64,000 nucleotides of DNA from Microbispora sp. H13382 (GTDB lineage Bacteria; Actinomycetota; Actinomycetes; Streptosporangiales; Streptosporangiaceae): assembly GCF_014161445.1 (NCBI RefSeq), contig NZ_JABBXA010000028.1, positions 1 to 64,000 of the forward strand. The letters run 5' to 3'. Of this stretch, positions 17,337 to 25,661 are shown piece after piece (the stretch's first letter is position 1; every line of letters starts with the position of its first letter). The notes beneath the pieces are model-generated. The model did not search any database and was not told where the DNA came from. It was given only the letters and a program-made list of their open reading frames with translations. Position numbers and translations under genes: made by a program.

Positions 17337-17591
17337 TCAGCCGTACCAGGTGACTTGTATGATCTCCACCACTCGTCGGTACTCGATGATCAGGTACGTG
17401 ACCATGCCTCGACCGCCGTCGCCAAAGGTCTGCGTCCGCATCGGGGCGTCTGGTCGTTCTCCCATGAAGGGGTTGCCGTTCCACGGCGCGACTTGAAGGA
17501 ACACGGTCGCTTCGTGGAACGCCGCGAGCGCTTCTGCAGGCAGGGCGGCGATCTGCTCGTCTACCTGCTTGCTGATGCCGACCGTGTACAT
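17337..17591 (-). CDS. RelE/ParE-type toxin
   Basis: This 84-residue basic protein has the ParE/RelE layout: an N-terminal helix pair (K-Q-V-D-E-Q-I-A-A-L-P) followed by beta strands (M-V-T-Y-L-I-I-E-Y, V-V-E-I-I-Q-V). Its ATG begins on the base next to the antitoxin stop, so the two are translated together. Such toxins cleave mRNA on ribosomes or poison gyrase; the sequence does not distinguish these. The pair is likely intact and may stabilise the mobile region. Confidence 0.75.
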   Translation of the reverse strand: MYTVGISKQVDEQIAALPAEALAAFHEATVFLQVAPWNGNPFMGERPDAPMRTQTFGDGGRGMVTYLIIEYRRVVEIIQVTWYG

Positions 17592-17963
17592 CTAGAGATC
17601 GAGTTCCACGCCGAGCACAGATGCCCGTTCGGCAAGAACCTCTCGCAACGGCCTGCCCGGAACATATTCGCCACGTTCGATCTGCTCCTGGATACGAGCG
17701 CCGCGTTCCAGGACCGCTTCGTACTCCCCGGTCGCCTTCATCCTGGCCATGTGCCACCAGTGCGCGAGCAGAGCGTTCACCGGCGCGAGGTCCAGTTCCT
17801 CTGTGGCCTTGGCCATGGCCCGCCGATAGTCCCTGTCGAAGTACTCGCGGTCGGCAGGAGGCAGGCACGCACGAATGTTGCGCGGAGTCCGGTCGGCCTG
17901 CAGGGACTCCACGACCTGTTCAGGCGTCCGGACACTGAGCAAGTCGTGTGGCTCGGCGGTCAT
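17592..17963 (-). CDS. Antitoxin, DUF6247-like
   Basis: This 123-residue helical protein carries F-D-R-D-Y-R-R-A-M-A-K-A near the middle and D-L-A-P-V-N-A-L-L-A-H-W-W-H. That pattern belongs to small actinobacterial proteins encoded just before RelE-like toxins (DUF6247). The order antitoxin then toxin and the zero-base junction support a type II module. A GAGG-type site precedes ATG. Confidence 0.7.
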   Translation of the reverse strand: MTAEPHDLLSVRTPEQVVESLQADRTPRNIRACLPPADREYFDRDYRRAMAKATEELDLAPVNALLAHWWHMARMKATGEYEAVLERGARIQEQIERGEYVPGRPLREVLAERASVLGVELDL

Positions 17964-18085
17964 GCCGTTACCTCCTCAGCTCACAGGTGTCCTGGCTCAG
18001 CACGCGAGTCGCGACATCTCGCAACAAGCCTAACCGTCGTGGGTCGGCAAAATCGCCGCTCAGTAGAGCCAGGGTCCGGGGAAGG

Positions 18086-18436
18086 CTAGTCTCCCTGCCT
18101 CGAGCGGGTGACGGTCCAGCTGTTGGCCCCGGCCGCGTACTGCCGGATCCAGTCCTTGGCCGTTTCCGGTGGCGCCTCAGGCCGCTCGTGATCGCTCAGT
18201 CGCTGGCTGTCCGCTACACCTGCTCGATGATCTCGGCACGCGCCGCATCGCACACCCCATACAGCGCCACCCGTACGCCATTCGCGCGTTCTTCCTCCAG
18301 TTGCATTGATCGGGTGATCTGATGCGGCCCGCCGTGCCAGCTGCAGCTGCCTCGGCGAGGGGGCCGAGCCGGCCTTGTGACGCTCGGGACGGTACTCCTC
18401 ATCGGAGACGATTCGGATTACGGTCGGCATCGCCAT
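18086..18436 (-). pseudogene. Small hypothetical gene, apparently frameshifted
   Basis: One minus-strand frame begins M-P-T-V-I-R-I-V-S-D-E-E-Y-R-P-E-R. A second frame then reads E-E-E-R-A-N-G-V-R-V-A-L-Y-G-V-C-D-A-A. The first frame resumes with P-P-E-T-A-K-D-W-I-R-Q-Y-A. The pieces look like parts of one protein interrupted by two indels. I cannot name the family. Confidence 0.35.
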
Positions 18437-18760
18437 GGGTTCGACCCTTCCGCGGATAGGGTTCCGGCCGGTTCGCTGCCGACGATCCAAGAACCGCTGT
18501 CTGGCGTCAACCCGCTCCGCCTCCTGCCTCCGATAAATAGCCCTCCCGGCGAGGACGGCACCTTCTGGTGTGAAGCGCGGCGAAACGCCAGGAGGCTGCC
18601 CGCTGGACAGACCGGCGGACCGGAACCGAGGCGAGCAGCCTCCGAGTCGCCCGATGTACGGGCGCTCCCTGGGTCTGGTGCAGGGGGTCGGACGGATCCT
18701 CTCCGAGACTCTCGGTCTTCGCCAGGGCCTGGCTGTCTGGGCGTAGTCACGCCTGCGGTG
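18437..18760. other. Intergenic before repeat copy B, nothing recognised
   Basis: No ribosome site, structured RNA or known protein is seen. It is left-hand flank of the second copy of the duplicated block and differs from the flank of copy A. Confidence 0.4.
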
Positions 18761-18853
18761 TCACCCCTGTTCCGGCGGCTGACTATGCGCCGGCTTAGCC
18801 CGTCGCCGCAACCCGGGTTCTCGCCCGCGTGTCACCGCGGCCGCGGTGGGCGA

Positions 18854-18904
18854 GTGGCGGGATTCAAGATCTTTTGCTTCGCAAAACATCTTGAATCCCG
18901 CCAC
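18854..18904. other. Long hairpin, copy B with compensatory change
   Basis: The arms GTGGCGGGATTCAAGAT and ATCTTGAATCCCGCCAC form a 17-bp perfect stem, extended by TTTTGC/GCAAAA around a three-base loop. Relative to copy A one T is missing from the left arm and the matching A from the right arm. The loop also differs (TTC instead of TGC). Confidence 0.85.
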
Positions 18905-19038
18905 CATCCGGGTTGCAGCTCCGGTCACACCGTCGCGACGTTCGCTCCTTGCCGGAACGGGGCCGCCGCCGAAGGGCGGCTCCCACCGGCCAGCAGACAC
19001 CAGGCCCCACCCGGGGCCGCCGACGAGGGGGAGGACCC

Positions 19039-19261
19039 GTGCTCGACATCCACATCAGCCTGACCGGCAGGATCGCCTACGACCCGCGCTTTTTCGCTCC
19101 CGATCACGAGGCGCCGGCCATGTGGTCGGCGGTGCTGGAGGTCAACGGGCCGCCCACCCCGAACCGCGACGGCTCCACCTATGTCCCCACGCGCCTGGTG
19201 GAGGTCGTCGTCTACGGGGTCGCCGCGATCCGCGCGCACGAGTCCTACCGCAAGGGCCACC
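19039..19261 (+). pseudogene. SSB-like gene, 3'-truncated by IS5
   Basis: The GTG start, ribosome site and first 74 codons match the intact SSB-like gene in copy A, with a few substitutions such as N for R after P-P-T-P. After R-K-G-H the frame runs into transposase DNA. The OB-fold is therefore incomplete. Confidence 0.8.
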
Positions 19262-19807
19262 GACCGCGTTGCAGGTGCTGGCGGACGCGGCCGGGCGCAT
19301 CACCTGGGATGTCAGCGTCGATTCCACGGTTGTCCGGGCGCATCAGCACGCCGCCGGGGGGCGGGAAGGGGGATCTTCAAGCCGAGCCGCCGGGGGGCGG
19401 GTGCGGTGACTGCCGATCACGGGTTGGCGCGTTCTCGTGGCGGGCTGACCACCAAGCTGCATCTGGCCTGTGAACAGGGGCAGTATGCCGGGCGGCCCCG
19501 TACGCGCCCGGACCGTGTCCTGGCCGACAAGGCCTACACCTCCACGGCTTACCGCGCCTACCTGCGGCGGCGCGGGATCAAGGCCGCCATCCCGAGCAAG
19601 GCCGCCAAGGACGCCAACCGCCGCGCCAAGGGGTCCAAGGGCGGGCGGCCACCCGCCTTCCACCCTGAGATGTACAGGCGGTGCCACGCGGTGGAGTGCG
19701 GCATCAACCGGCTCAAACACCACCGCGCTGTCGCCACCAGGTACGACAAACTCGCCGTCCGCCACAAAGCAACGATCCTCATCGCCGCGATCGCCGAATG
19801 GCTCTGA
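19262..19807 (+). mobile_element. IS5-family transposase, decayed
   Basis: The first frame gives W-D-V-S-V-D-S-T-V-V-R-A-H-Q-H with the first catalytic Asp. After a frameshift near 19390 a second frame reads S-R-G-G-L-T-T-K-L-H-L-A-C, then D-K-A-Y-T-S with the second Asp, and E-C-G-I-N-R-L-K with the Glu. About 40 residues usually found between A-C-E-Q-G-Q and the R-P-R-T-R-P-D-R block are missing. It lacks a start and has an internal deletion, so it is not active. Confidence 0.8.
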
Positions 19808-19837
19808 TCGACTTCGATAAAGGCCCTAATGTCGCCG

Positions 19838-20533
19838 TCAGTGCCGGGTGGCCGCCTCGATCTCCTCGGCCACCTTCCACAGTGGGGCGCCCTTGACGGT
19901 CAAGACCACGACGACCTCGGAAGATGACTCGTCTCCAGTTGCCCGGCCGTCTATCCAGGGGTGTAGCGCCGCCATCGCCTCGGTCATCGCAGCGTCGAAC
20001 TGCGCTCGCACGTCCCCTTGGGCGCCCGTACGGAGCCAGGCGCGCAGTACATGGTTGTGCGCGGCCACTATGGCGGCGGCCGCCACCTCGTGGCGCAGCC
20101 GGAACGTCTCCCTGCTCGCTTCCTCGCGGCGGTCATCCATGTAGCGCACGAACGCCCGCTGGTAACGACTGATGGCCGCGATTTCCCACTCACGCAAGGC
20201 CGGGACGCGCCGCGTCAGCTCGTAGCGCTTGACCGCTGTCTCGGGGTCTTCCGCGTACATGTCCAGGACGATCGCGGCGGCCTCCGCGATCACGGGGAGG
20301 GGCGGACGCAGCGGGGAGGCCGATTCGAGAAATCGCGTCACCCGCCCCAGGCACTCGTCGTGGTCGGGGAAAATCGCGTCTTCCTTGTTCCGGAAGTGCC
20401 GGAAGAACGTCCGCCTGGCCACTCCGGCGGTTCTGGCGATCTCGTCCACCGTCGTCTGGTCGAAGCCCGCGTCGAGCGACAGACCGATGGCCGCTGACAT
20501 CAGTTCCCGCCGCGCGTCCCGCCTCGTCGACAT
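19838..20533 (-). CDS. TetR-family regulator
   Basis: This 231-residue protein has an N-terminal TetR HTH at residues about 5-55 (T-V-D-E-I-A-R-T-A-G-V-A-R-R-T-F-F-R-H-F). The effector domain has an acyl-type TetR length. It is divergent from an acyl-CoA dehydrogenase, and a pair of matching palindromes lies between the two starts. That arrangement is typical of TetR repressors that sense an acyl-CoA and control fatty-acid-like oxidation. The C-terminal 40 residues are an unusual beta-rich tail (E-V-V-V-V-L-T-V-K-G). Confidence 0.85.
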   Translation of the reverse strand: MSTRRDARRELMSAAIGLSLDAGFDQTTVDEIARTAGVARRTFFRHFRNKEDAIFPDHDECLGRVTRFLESASPLRPPLPVIAEAAAIVLDMYAEDPETAVKRYELTRRVPALREWEIAAISRYQRAFVRYMDDRREEASRETFRLRHEVAAAAIVAAHNHVLRAWLRTGAQGDVRAQFDAAMTEAMAALHPWIDGRATGDESSSEVVVVLTVKGAPLWKVAEEIEAATRH

Positions 20534-20588
20534 AGGTCCCTCCGGCCGCTGCTCGCCGACCTACCGTAACACCCACTCTGGCGCTATG

Positions 20589-20621
20589 GCACTGAGTGAC
20601 TTACCATAAGGCACTCAGTGC
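20589..20621. promoter_or_regulatory. Operator between TetR and acyl-CoA dehydrogenase
   Basis: GCACTGAGTG and its exact reverse complement CACTCAGTGC are separated by 13 bp. Each arm is itself nearly palindromic. It sits in the divergent gap, 55 bp before the regulator start and about 20 bp before the dehydrogenase start, so a bound repressor would cover both promoters. Confidence 0.7.
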
Positions 20622-20643
20622 TATTCGGGTCTGGGAGAAGTGG

Positions 20644-21813
20644 ATGAGCCTGTCAGAACACCTGCACGACGCGGCGGAGGAACACCCCATGCTCCGTGAG
20701 ACGGTCCGGGCCCTCGCCGACGAGAAGATCGCCCCGCGTGCCGCGGCGGCCGACGAGAACGAGGAGTTCCCCTGGGAGGTCTACAAGGACCTTGTCGGGG
20801 CCGACCTGCAGGCCGTCCACATCCCCGAGGCGTACGGCGGGGCGGGTGCGGACGCGCTCGCGACCGTGATCGTGATCGAGGAGGTCGCCCGCGCGTGCGC
20901 CTCGTCCTCGCTGATCCCGGCCGTCAACAAGCTGGGCACCGTGCCGCTGCTGCTGTCGGCGTCGGAGGAGCTCAAGCAGCGCTACCTGACGCCGGTCGCG
21001 CGCGGGGAGGCCATGTTCTCCTACGCCCTGAGCGAGCCGGAGGCGGGCTCGGACGCCGCCTCGATGAAGACCAGGGCCGAGCGTGACGGCGACCACTACG
21101 TGCTCAACGGCACCAAGATGTGGATCACCAACGCGGGCGTGTCGGAGTACTACACGGTCATGGCCGTGACCGACCCCTCGGCCGGCGCCCGGGGCATCTC
21201 CGCGTTCGTGGTGGAGAAGGACGACGAGGGCGTGTCGTTCGGTCCCAAGGAGAAGAAGCTGGGCATCAAGGGCTCGCCCACCCGCCAGGTCATCCTGGAG
21301 GACGTCCGCATCCCGGCCTCGCGGATGATCGGCGAGCCGGGCACCGGGTTCAAGACCGCGCTGGCCACGCTCGACCACACCCGCGTCACGATCGCCGCGC
21401 AGGCGCTCGGCATCGCCCAGGGCGCACTCGACTACGCCATCGGGTACGTCAAGGAGCGCAAGCAGTTCGGCAAGCCGATCGCCGACTTCCAGGGCCTGCA
21501 GTTCATGCTCGCCGACATGGCCATGAAGCTGGAGGCGGCCCGGCAGCTCACCTACGCCGCCGCGGCCAAGTCGGAGCTGGCCATGAACGGCACCCCGGTC
21601 AAGGACCTGACGTTCTTCTCCAGCGCCGCCAAGTGCGCCGCCTCCGACGCCGCCATGGAGATCACCGTCGACGCCGTCCAGCTCCTCGGCGGGTACGGCT
21701 ACACGCGCGAGTTCCCGGTCGAGCGCATGATGCGCGACGCCAAGATCACCCAGATCTACGAGGGCACCAACCAGATCCAGCGCATGGTCATGGCCCGCCA
21801 GCTCCTCAAGTAG
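20644..21813 (+). CDS. Acyl-CoA dehydrogenase
   Basis: This 389-residue FAD enzyme introduces a 2,3-double bond into an acyl-CoA and passes electrons to ETF. Signatures are A-L-S-E-P-E-A-G-S-D, K-M-W-I-T-N-A and the C-terminal Q-L-L-G-G-Y-G-Y. The catalytic-Glu motif I-Y-E-G-T-N-Q-I-Q-R lies near residue 372. The start is the ATG behind GGGAGAAG. It is divergent from TetR and closed by a strong terminator, so it forms its own unit at the left border of the island. Confidence 0.93.
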   Translation: MSLSEHLHDAAEEHPMLRETVRALADEKIAPRAAAADENEEFPWEVYKDLVGADLQAVHIPEAYGGAGADALATVIVIEEVARACASSSLIPAVNKLGTVPLLLSASEELKQRYLTPVARGEAMFSYALSEPEAGSDAASMKTRAERDGDHYVLNGTKMWITNAGVSEYYTVMAVTDPSAGARGISAFVVEKDDEGVSFGPKEKKLGIKGSPTRQVILEDVRIPASRMIGEPGTGFKTALATLDHTRVTIAAQALGIAQGALDYAIGYVKERKQFGKPIADFQGLQFMLADMAMKLEAARQLTYAAAAKSELAMNGTPVKDLTFFSSAAKCAASDAAMEITVDAVQLLGGYGYTREFPVERMMRDAKITQIYEGTNQIQRMVMARQLLK

Positions 21814-21828
21814 CCGCTGAGCAGCGAA

Positions 21829-21860
21829 AACCCCGCCTCCCGTACATGGGAGGCGGGGTT
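21829..21860 (+). terminator. Intrinsic terminator of the acyl-CoA dehydrogenase
   Basis: A perfect 13-bp stem (AACCCCGCCTCCC / GGGAGGCGGGGTT) with a six-base loop starts 15 bp after the stop codon. The T-run is short, as is common in high-GC actinobacteria. Confidence 0.8.
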
Positions 21861-21885
21861 CGCCGTGTCCGGGCGGAGCCTCTGA

Positions 21886-22008
21886 GCGATCGCCGAGGTG
21901 GTGCTGCTGTCGGTGGCGGCCGCCCTGCTCGGCACCGTGATCGGCGTCGGGTTCGCCTGGGCCGGCTACGAGGTGATCGTGAAGCGGGCTCTCGGCGACG
22001 CCGGCAGG
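21886..22008 (+). pseudogene. FtsX/MacB-type ABC permease fragment
   Basis: The frame reads E-V-V-L-L-S-V-A-A-A-L-L-G-T-V-I-G-V-G-F-A, then W-A-G-Y-E. This is the transmembrane helix before the last periplasmic turn of an FtsX-like permease. It begins just after a stop and runs into the next promoter. No other part of such a gene is present, so it is an orphan scrap. Confidence 0.5.
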
Positions 22009-22011
22009 GCG

Positions 22012-22075
22012 TTGACATGCTCGCCCGGTCGTCAATAGGTTCCTGGAGTGAAACAGCGTTCTAAATAGAGGAACA
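22012..22075 (+). promoter_or_regulatory. Promoter with downstream IclR-type operator (site 1)
   Basis: TTGACA (22012-22017) and TAGGTT (22036-22041) are 18 bp apart. The operator CGTTCTA-AATAG-AGGAACA (22057-22075), preceded by GAAACAG, covers the expected early transcribed region and overlaps the GAGG ribosome site of the next gene. A bound repressor would block both transcription and start-site access. Confidence 0.75.
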
Positions 22076-22077
22076 GA

Positions 22078-23652
22078 ATGCGACCGGGATACCTCACTCT
22101 GCCCTCGGGGCAGGTGCATCTGCGCCAGGCCGGGGCCGGCTCACCCGTATTGCTCCTCCACGACGCCCCCGGTTGCGCCGGGGGCTGGGACCCGGAGCTG
22201 ATCGAGACGATCGCCGGCAGGCGATGGGTGATCGCCCCGGACCTGATCGGCTTCGGCGGCACCACCGTCGACGACGGCGCTGCGGGAGATCTCGACGTCC
22301 AGGCCGACATGCTCGCCGCGGCGCTGACCCTGCTCGGCGTGCGCCGCACCCCGGTGGCGGCCGAGGGGGCCGGGGCAGCCGTGGCCGCCCGGCTCGCCGA
22401 ACGCCACCCCGGGCTGGTCCACGGCTTCCTGGTGCTGCACGTTCCGTACGGCGGCGCCGAGCGTCCGCCCGCGCCGTCCGCGCCGGACGGCAGCGGCGGG
22501 CACCTGCTGCGGCTGTACGACGAGGTCCGGGACAGCCTCGTCTTCAGCCCCTGGTGGCGCCCATCGGCCCGGAACCGGCGGAGTCGTGGGTTGCCCTCCG
22601 CCGAGGTCCTGCACGCCCTTTTCCTGGAGACGGCCGACCACGGCGACGCGCACCGGCGACTGGCGTCGAGCGCGGCCGAGGCATGGCCCGGCGTGGCGGG
22701 GCTCTCCGGGATGGCCGTCGCCGGTGACGACTGGGCCGCCGACATCCTGGCCCTCCCCGAGGGGGACGTGGTCGCGGAGCCGGCGAAGAGCGAGTCCGGC
22801 GAACGCGACTACGTCGAGGTGAGCACGGGTGTCGTCCATGTCCGCCGCTTCGGCGCTCAGTCCTCCGGCCGCCGTCCGGTGCTGATGCTGCACGCCAATC
22901 CCGGATCCGGGTCCGGCCTCGAGCCCCTGGCCAGGGCACTGGGTGAGACCCGTACGGTCCTCGTTTGGGACACCCCGGGTCACGGCCGGTCCACACCGCT
23001 GCCGGGGACCGCGGCGGACGCGCCGACCCTCGGCGGCACCTACGTGCCGCTGCTGGTGGAACTGCTCGACGCGCAGGGCATCGAGACGTGCGACGTGTAC
23101 GGCACCCACACCGGCGCGGCGATGGCCGTCGAGCTGGCCGTCGCCGCGCCGGACCGGGTGGGCGCGCTCGTCCTCGACGGGGTGCCGCTGTTCGACGACC
23201 AGCCCGAGCTGGTCGCCTCCGTCATGGAGAACTACTTCGTGGACCTGACCCCCGACACGCACGGCTCGCATCTGCGCCGCGCCTGGGGGGCGAGCGCGGA
23301 CATGGCGTTGTGGTGGCCCTGGTTCAACCACACCCCGGAGGGTGTCCGGGACGTCGACGCCTACCGGCCGGAGTTCCTGCATCGGGTCGTGCTCGACATG
23401 TTGCGGTCCGCGCCGCACTACCACCGCTACTACCGTGCCGCCTGGCAGTGGCCCTGCACCGAGCGGCTGCCGCTGGTGAAGCGGCCCGTGCTGGTGGGCA
23501 GCACGCTCACCGATCCGCTGGCGCCGATGACCCCGGTGGCGCTGCGGCTTCTGAGGGACGCCACCGAGGCCACCTTCGCGCCCCTGGGAGCCCCGGGCTC
23601 GCCCGAGGCCAACGCGGTCCTGCTGGCCCGATACCTCGACGGGATCGCGTGA
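22078..23652 (+). CDS. Double alpha/beta-hydrolase-fold protein (G-type then H-type)
   Basis: This 524-residue protein has two complete alpha/beta-hydrolase domains in tandem (residues about 1-240 and 245-524). Each has an H-x-x-P-G oxyanion-type loop. The nucleophile elbow of domain 1 reads A-E-G-A-G and that of domain 2 reads G-T-H-T-G, so the usual Ser/Asp/Cys is Gly and His respectively. Neither is a standard serine hydrolase; a lyase, non-hydrolytic or binding role is possible. A relative with the two domain types in reverse order is encoded at 34237-35868. The gene is directly under operator site 1 and ends at a bidirectional terminator. Confidence 0.8.
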   Translation: MRPGYLTLPSGQVHLRQAGAGSPVLLLHDAPGCAGGWDPELIETIAGRRWVIAPDLIGFGGTTVDDGAAGDLDVQADMLAAALTLLGVRRTPVAAEGAGAAVAARLAERHPGLVHGFLVLHVPYGGAERPPAPSAPDGSGGHLLRLYDEVRDSLVFSPWWRPSARNRRSRGLPSAEVLHALFLETADHGDAHRRLASSAAEAWPGVAGLSGMAVAGDDWAADILALPEGDVVAEPAKSESGERDYVEVSTGVVHVRRFGAQSSGRRPVLMLHANPGSGSGLEPLARALGETRTVLVWDTPGHGRSTPLPGTAADAPTLGGTYVPLLVELLDAQGIETCDVYGTHTGAAMAVELAVAAPDRVGALVLDGVPLFDDQPELVASVMENYFVDLTPDTHGSHLRRAWGASADMALWWPWFNHTPEGVRDVDAYRPEFLHRVVLDMLRSAPHYHRYYRAAWQWPCTERLPLVKRPVLVGSTLTDPLAPMTPVALRLLRDATEATFAPLGAPGSPEANAVLLARYLDGIA

Positions 23653-23668
23653 GGCCGTCGTGAAAGAA

Positions 23669-23700
23669 GGAACCGCCCCCTCACCAGAGGAGGCGGTTCC
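23669..23700. terminator. Bidirectional terminator between convergent genes
   Basis: GGAACCGCC and GGCGGTTCC pair around a 14-base spacer in the 70-bp gap between two convergent genes. Confidence 0.7.
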
Positions 23701-23722
23701 CTCGTGAACGTGCCGGTCTATC

Positions 23723-25150
23723 TCACCGGTCTTCCGCGGCCAGGCGGCGGCCGAGCAACCGGCCGAACGTGATGGCGGGCGTGACCAGCATCCCGGAGCA
23801 GAAGCTCTGTCCGCAGGTGGCCGCGGCGCCGATCACTTCGCCGATGGCGTACAGGTTGGGCAGCGGCGAACCGTCGGTCCGCCGTACGCGGAAGTCCGAG
23901 TCGATGTCGATCCCCGCGAACGTGACCAGGGAGATGGCGTGGTTGCGGATCGCGTAGAAGGGCGGCTGGAGGAGGGGCAGCGGCAGATGGGCGCGCCCGA
24001 AGTCGGGGTCGACGCCGGAGGCCACCGCCTCGTTGTAGCGGGCGGCCGTCGCGGTCAGGCCCGCCGGGTCGATCCCGGCCTTCGCCGCCAGTTCCTCCAG
24101 CGTCCCGGCCGAGTGCACGCCGGTGCGATGGTCGGCACGGGCGCGGAGATCCTCGGGTGTCCAGCCCACGACGAGCGGGCGGCCCGACCGCGTCGACTCG
24201 ACCATCGCGTCGTCGAACACGGTCCAGAAGGTCATGTCGTCGATGCGGGTGAGCGCGCGTTCCTTGTCGTCGATCGAGGGCTCGTCCTCCGCGACCCAGC
24301 GCCGGCCGTGCTTGTCGACGTATATCTCGACGGGTGGGCGTTCGGCCGCGATGAGGAGCTGACGGTCGGACCAGTTGGCCTTTCCCGGCGAGGTGGGATG
24401 GGGCAGGCCGCCGAACGAGGGCAGGAACGAACCGGTCCCGGCCACCGCCGCGCCGAGCTCTCTCGCCAGGTGGATCCCGTCGCCGGTCGAGGTCGGGTGC
24501 GCCGCCGACACGAGCGGCGCTCCCTCCAGTTCCAGGAACAGATCCGGATCGGCGGCGAAACCGCCGGTGGCCAGCACCACCTCACGGGCGTGTACTTCCA
24601 CGTCCTGGTCGCCTCGCAGGACGGAGACCCCGCCGACCCCGCCGTTCCGGGGGATGAGCCCGATCACCGGGGAGTTCTTCCACAGATCCAGCCGGCCCGT
24701 GGCGATCGCCTCGTCCAGCAGGCGTTCGAACACCTCCAGGATCGACATCGCCTCGTCGGCGCCGTAGTAGGTCCGCGCCGTGGTGTACGGCTCGTGCCCG
24801 TAGACGATCCGGGGTGTCTCGGACGCGAAGCGGAAATCACGGTCGTCCAGCCAGTCGACGGTCTCGGCGGCGTTCTCGGCCACGATGCGGACCAGATCCT
24901 CGCGGGCGGTCCCGGCGCTGATGCGGCGGATGTCGGCGAGGTGGGCGTCGACGGAGTCCGCGATGCCCCGCTCGGCCTGTCGCCGGGTCCCCGCCGCCGC
25001 CATGTGCCCGCCCGAGATGTGCAGCGTGCCGCCGATCTGGTGGTCCTTCTCCACCAGAAGCACCTTCGCGCCCGCGAGGGCCGCCTCCGCCGCGCAGGGG
25101 ATGCCGGCGGTGCCGGCGCCGACCACCACGAGGTCGTAGCTGAATTCCAC
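23723..25150 (-). CDS. FAD-dependent oxidoreductase, fumarate reductase/KstD-like
   Basis: This protein of about 475 residues starts with a dinucleotide-binding strand D-L-V-V-V-G-A-G-T-A-G and V-E-K-D. It has the central substrate cap of fumarate reductase and 3-ketosteroid-1-dehydrogenase relatives, and ends with G-E-V-I-G-A-A and F-C-S-G-M-L-V-T-P-A-I-T-F-G. It should desaturate or reduce a ring or chain next to a carbonyl. GTG is chosen because AGGAG lies eight bases upstream; an ATG 39 bp earlier is the alternative. It is the last gene of the leftward operon nitrilase-ALDH-lipocalin-like-flavoprotein. A paralogue lies at 29170-30636. Confidence 0.82.
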   Translation of the reverse strand: MEFSYDLVVVGAGTAGIPCAAEAALAGAKVLLVEKDHQIGGTLHISGGHMAAAGTRRQAERGIADSVDAHLADIRRISAGTAREDLVRIVAENAAETVDWLDDRDFRFASETPRIVYGHEPYTTARTYYGADEAMSILEVFERLLDEAIATGRLDLWKNSPVIGLIPRNGGVGGVSVLRGDQDVEVHAREVVLATGGFAADPDLFLELEGAPLVSAAHPTSTGDGIHLARELGAAVAGTGSFLPSFGGLPHPTSPGKANWSDRQLLIAAERPPVEIYVDKHGRRWVAEDEPSIDDKERALTRIDDMTFWTVFDDAMVESTRSGRPLVVGWTPEDLRARADHRTGVHSAGTLEELAAKAGIDPAGLTATAARYNEAVASGVDPDFGRAHLPLPLLQPPFYAIRNHAISLVTFAGIDIDSDFRVRRTDGSPLPNLYAIGEVIGAAATCGQSFCSGMLVTPAITFGRLLGRRLAAEDR

Positions 25151-25205
25151 TGGTGGATCTCCTGTAGTGCTTTCCGTTGTCGCTCTCATCACTCCGCCGC
25201 GTCCT

Positions 25206-25661
25206 TCATGCGGCCGGGCTGTACCACCGCTCGGGCTCGGCACCGGGAACACGGCGCTCCTCGATGAGCGTCAGGCGGGTCAGCCTGCCCTCCTCGAAGT
25301 GCTGCCACAGGCGGGTGCGGTAGTCCCCCTGCGGCATCGACATCTCGACGATCCGCTCCTGCGGGCGATGGTTCCAGCCGAAGGTGAAGACGATGGCCTG
25401 GTCACCCGCACGGCTGGTCGTGCCCCACATCTCGGTGTCGACGAACTCGACGTGGTCGCCGTCCACGACGGCGCGGTAGTGCCGTACCGCGGGCTCCTCG
25501 CCCTCGCGGAGGTACACCACCTTCTCCGTCCAGTCGGTCCCCTCCATGAGACCCTCCTGGCGGCTGGCGAAACGCTCCACGAGGGCGCCGGCGGCGTCGA
25601 GCACGGTGTAGGTGCCCTCCCACACTCCGGACATGTCGCGCAGGATGTCGGCGATGGTCAT
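25206..25661 (-). CDS. Lipocalin/DUF1579-like small protein
   Basis: This 151-residue beta-barrel-like protein has alternating strands (W-E-G-T-Y-T-V-L-D, E-K-V-V-Y-L-R-E, R-H-Y-R-A-V-V-D-G-D-H-V-E-F-V-D) and a final R-L-T-L-I-E-E-R. The pattern W-E-G-T-Y-T near the start resembles fatty-acid-binding or DUF1579-type folds. Its ATG overlaps the aldehyde dehydrogenase stop (ATGA), after GGAGGAACG. A ligand-binding or isomerase role in the pathway is a guess. Confidence 0.6.
   Translation of the reverse strand: MTIADILRDMSGVWEGTYTVLDAAGALVERFASRQEGLMEGTDWTEKVVYLREGEEPAVRHYRAVVDGDHVEFVDTEMWGTTSRAGDQAIVFTFGWNHRPQERIVEMSMPQGDYRTRLWQHFEEGRLTRLTLIEERRVPGAEPERWYSPAA

Larger units (their letters stand above)
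18761..19261. repeat. Duplicated 0.5-kb block, copy B
   Basis: This is the second copy of the block at 412-914. Overall it is two bases shorter, which equals the one base lost from each arm of its hairpin. Homology stops abruptly inside the SSB-like gene, where IS5 transposase sequence begins. Most other differences are scattered substitutions, including several in third codon positions of the SSB-like frame. Confidence 0.9.

Noticed and set aside
19181..19400. Single long frame for the IS5 transposase from 19181
   Set aside because: Its first 70 codons are a shadow of the SSB-like gene and of the true transposase frame; the element is frameshifted instead.
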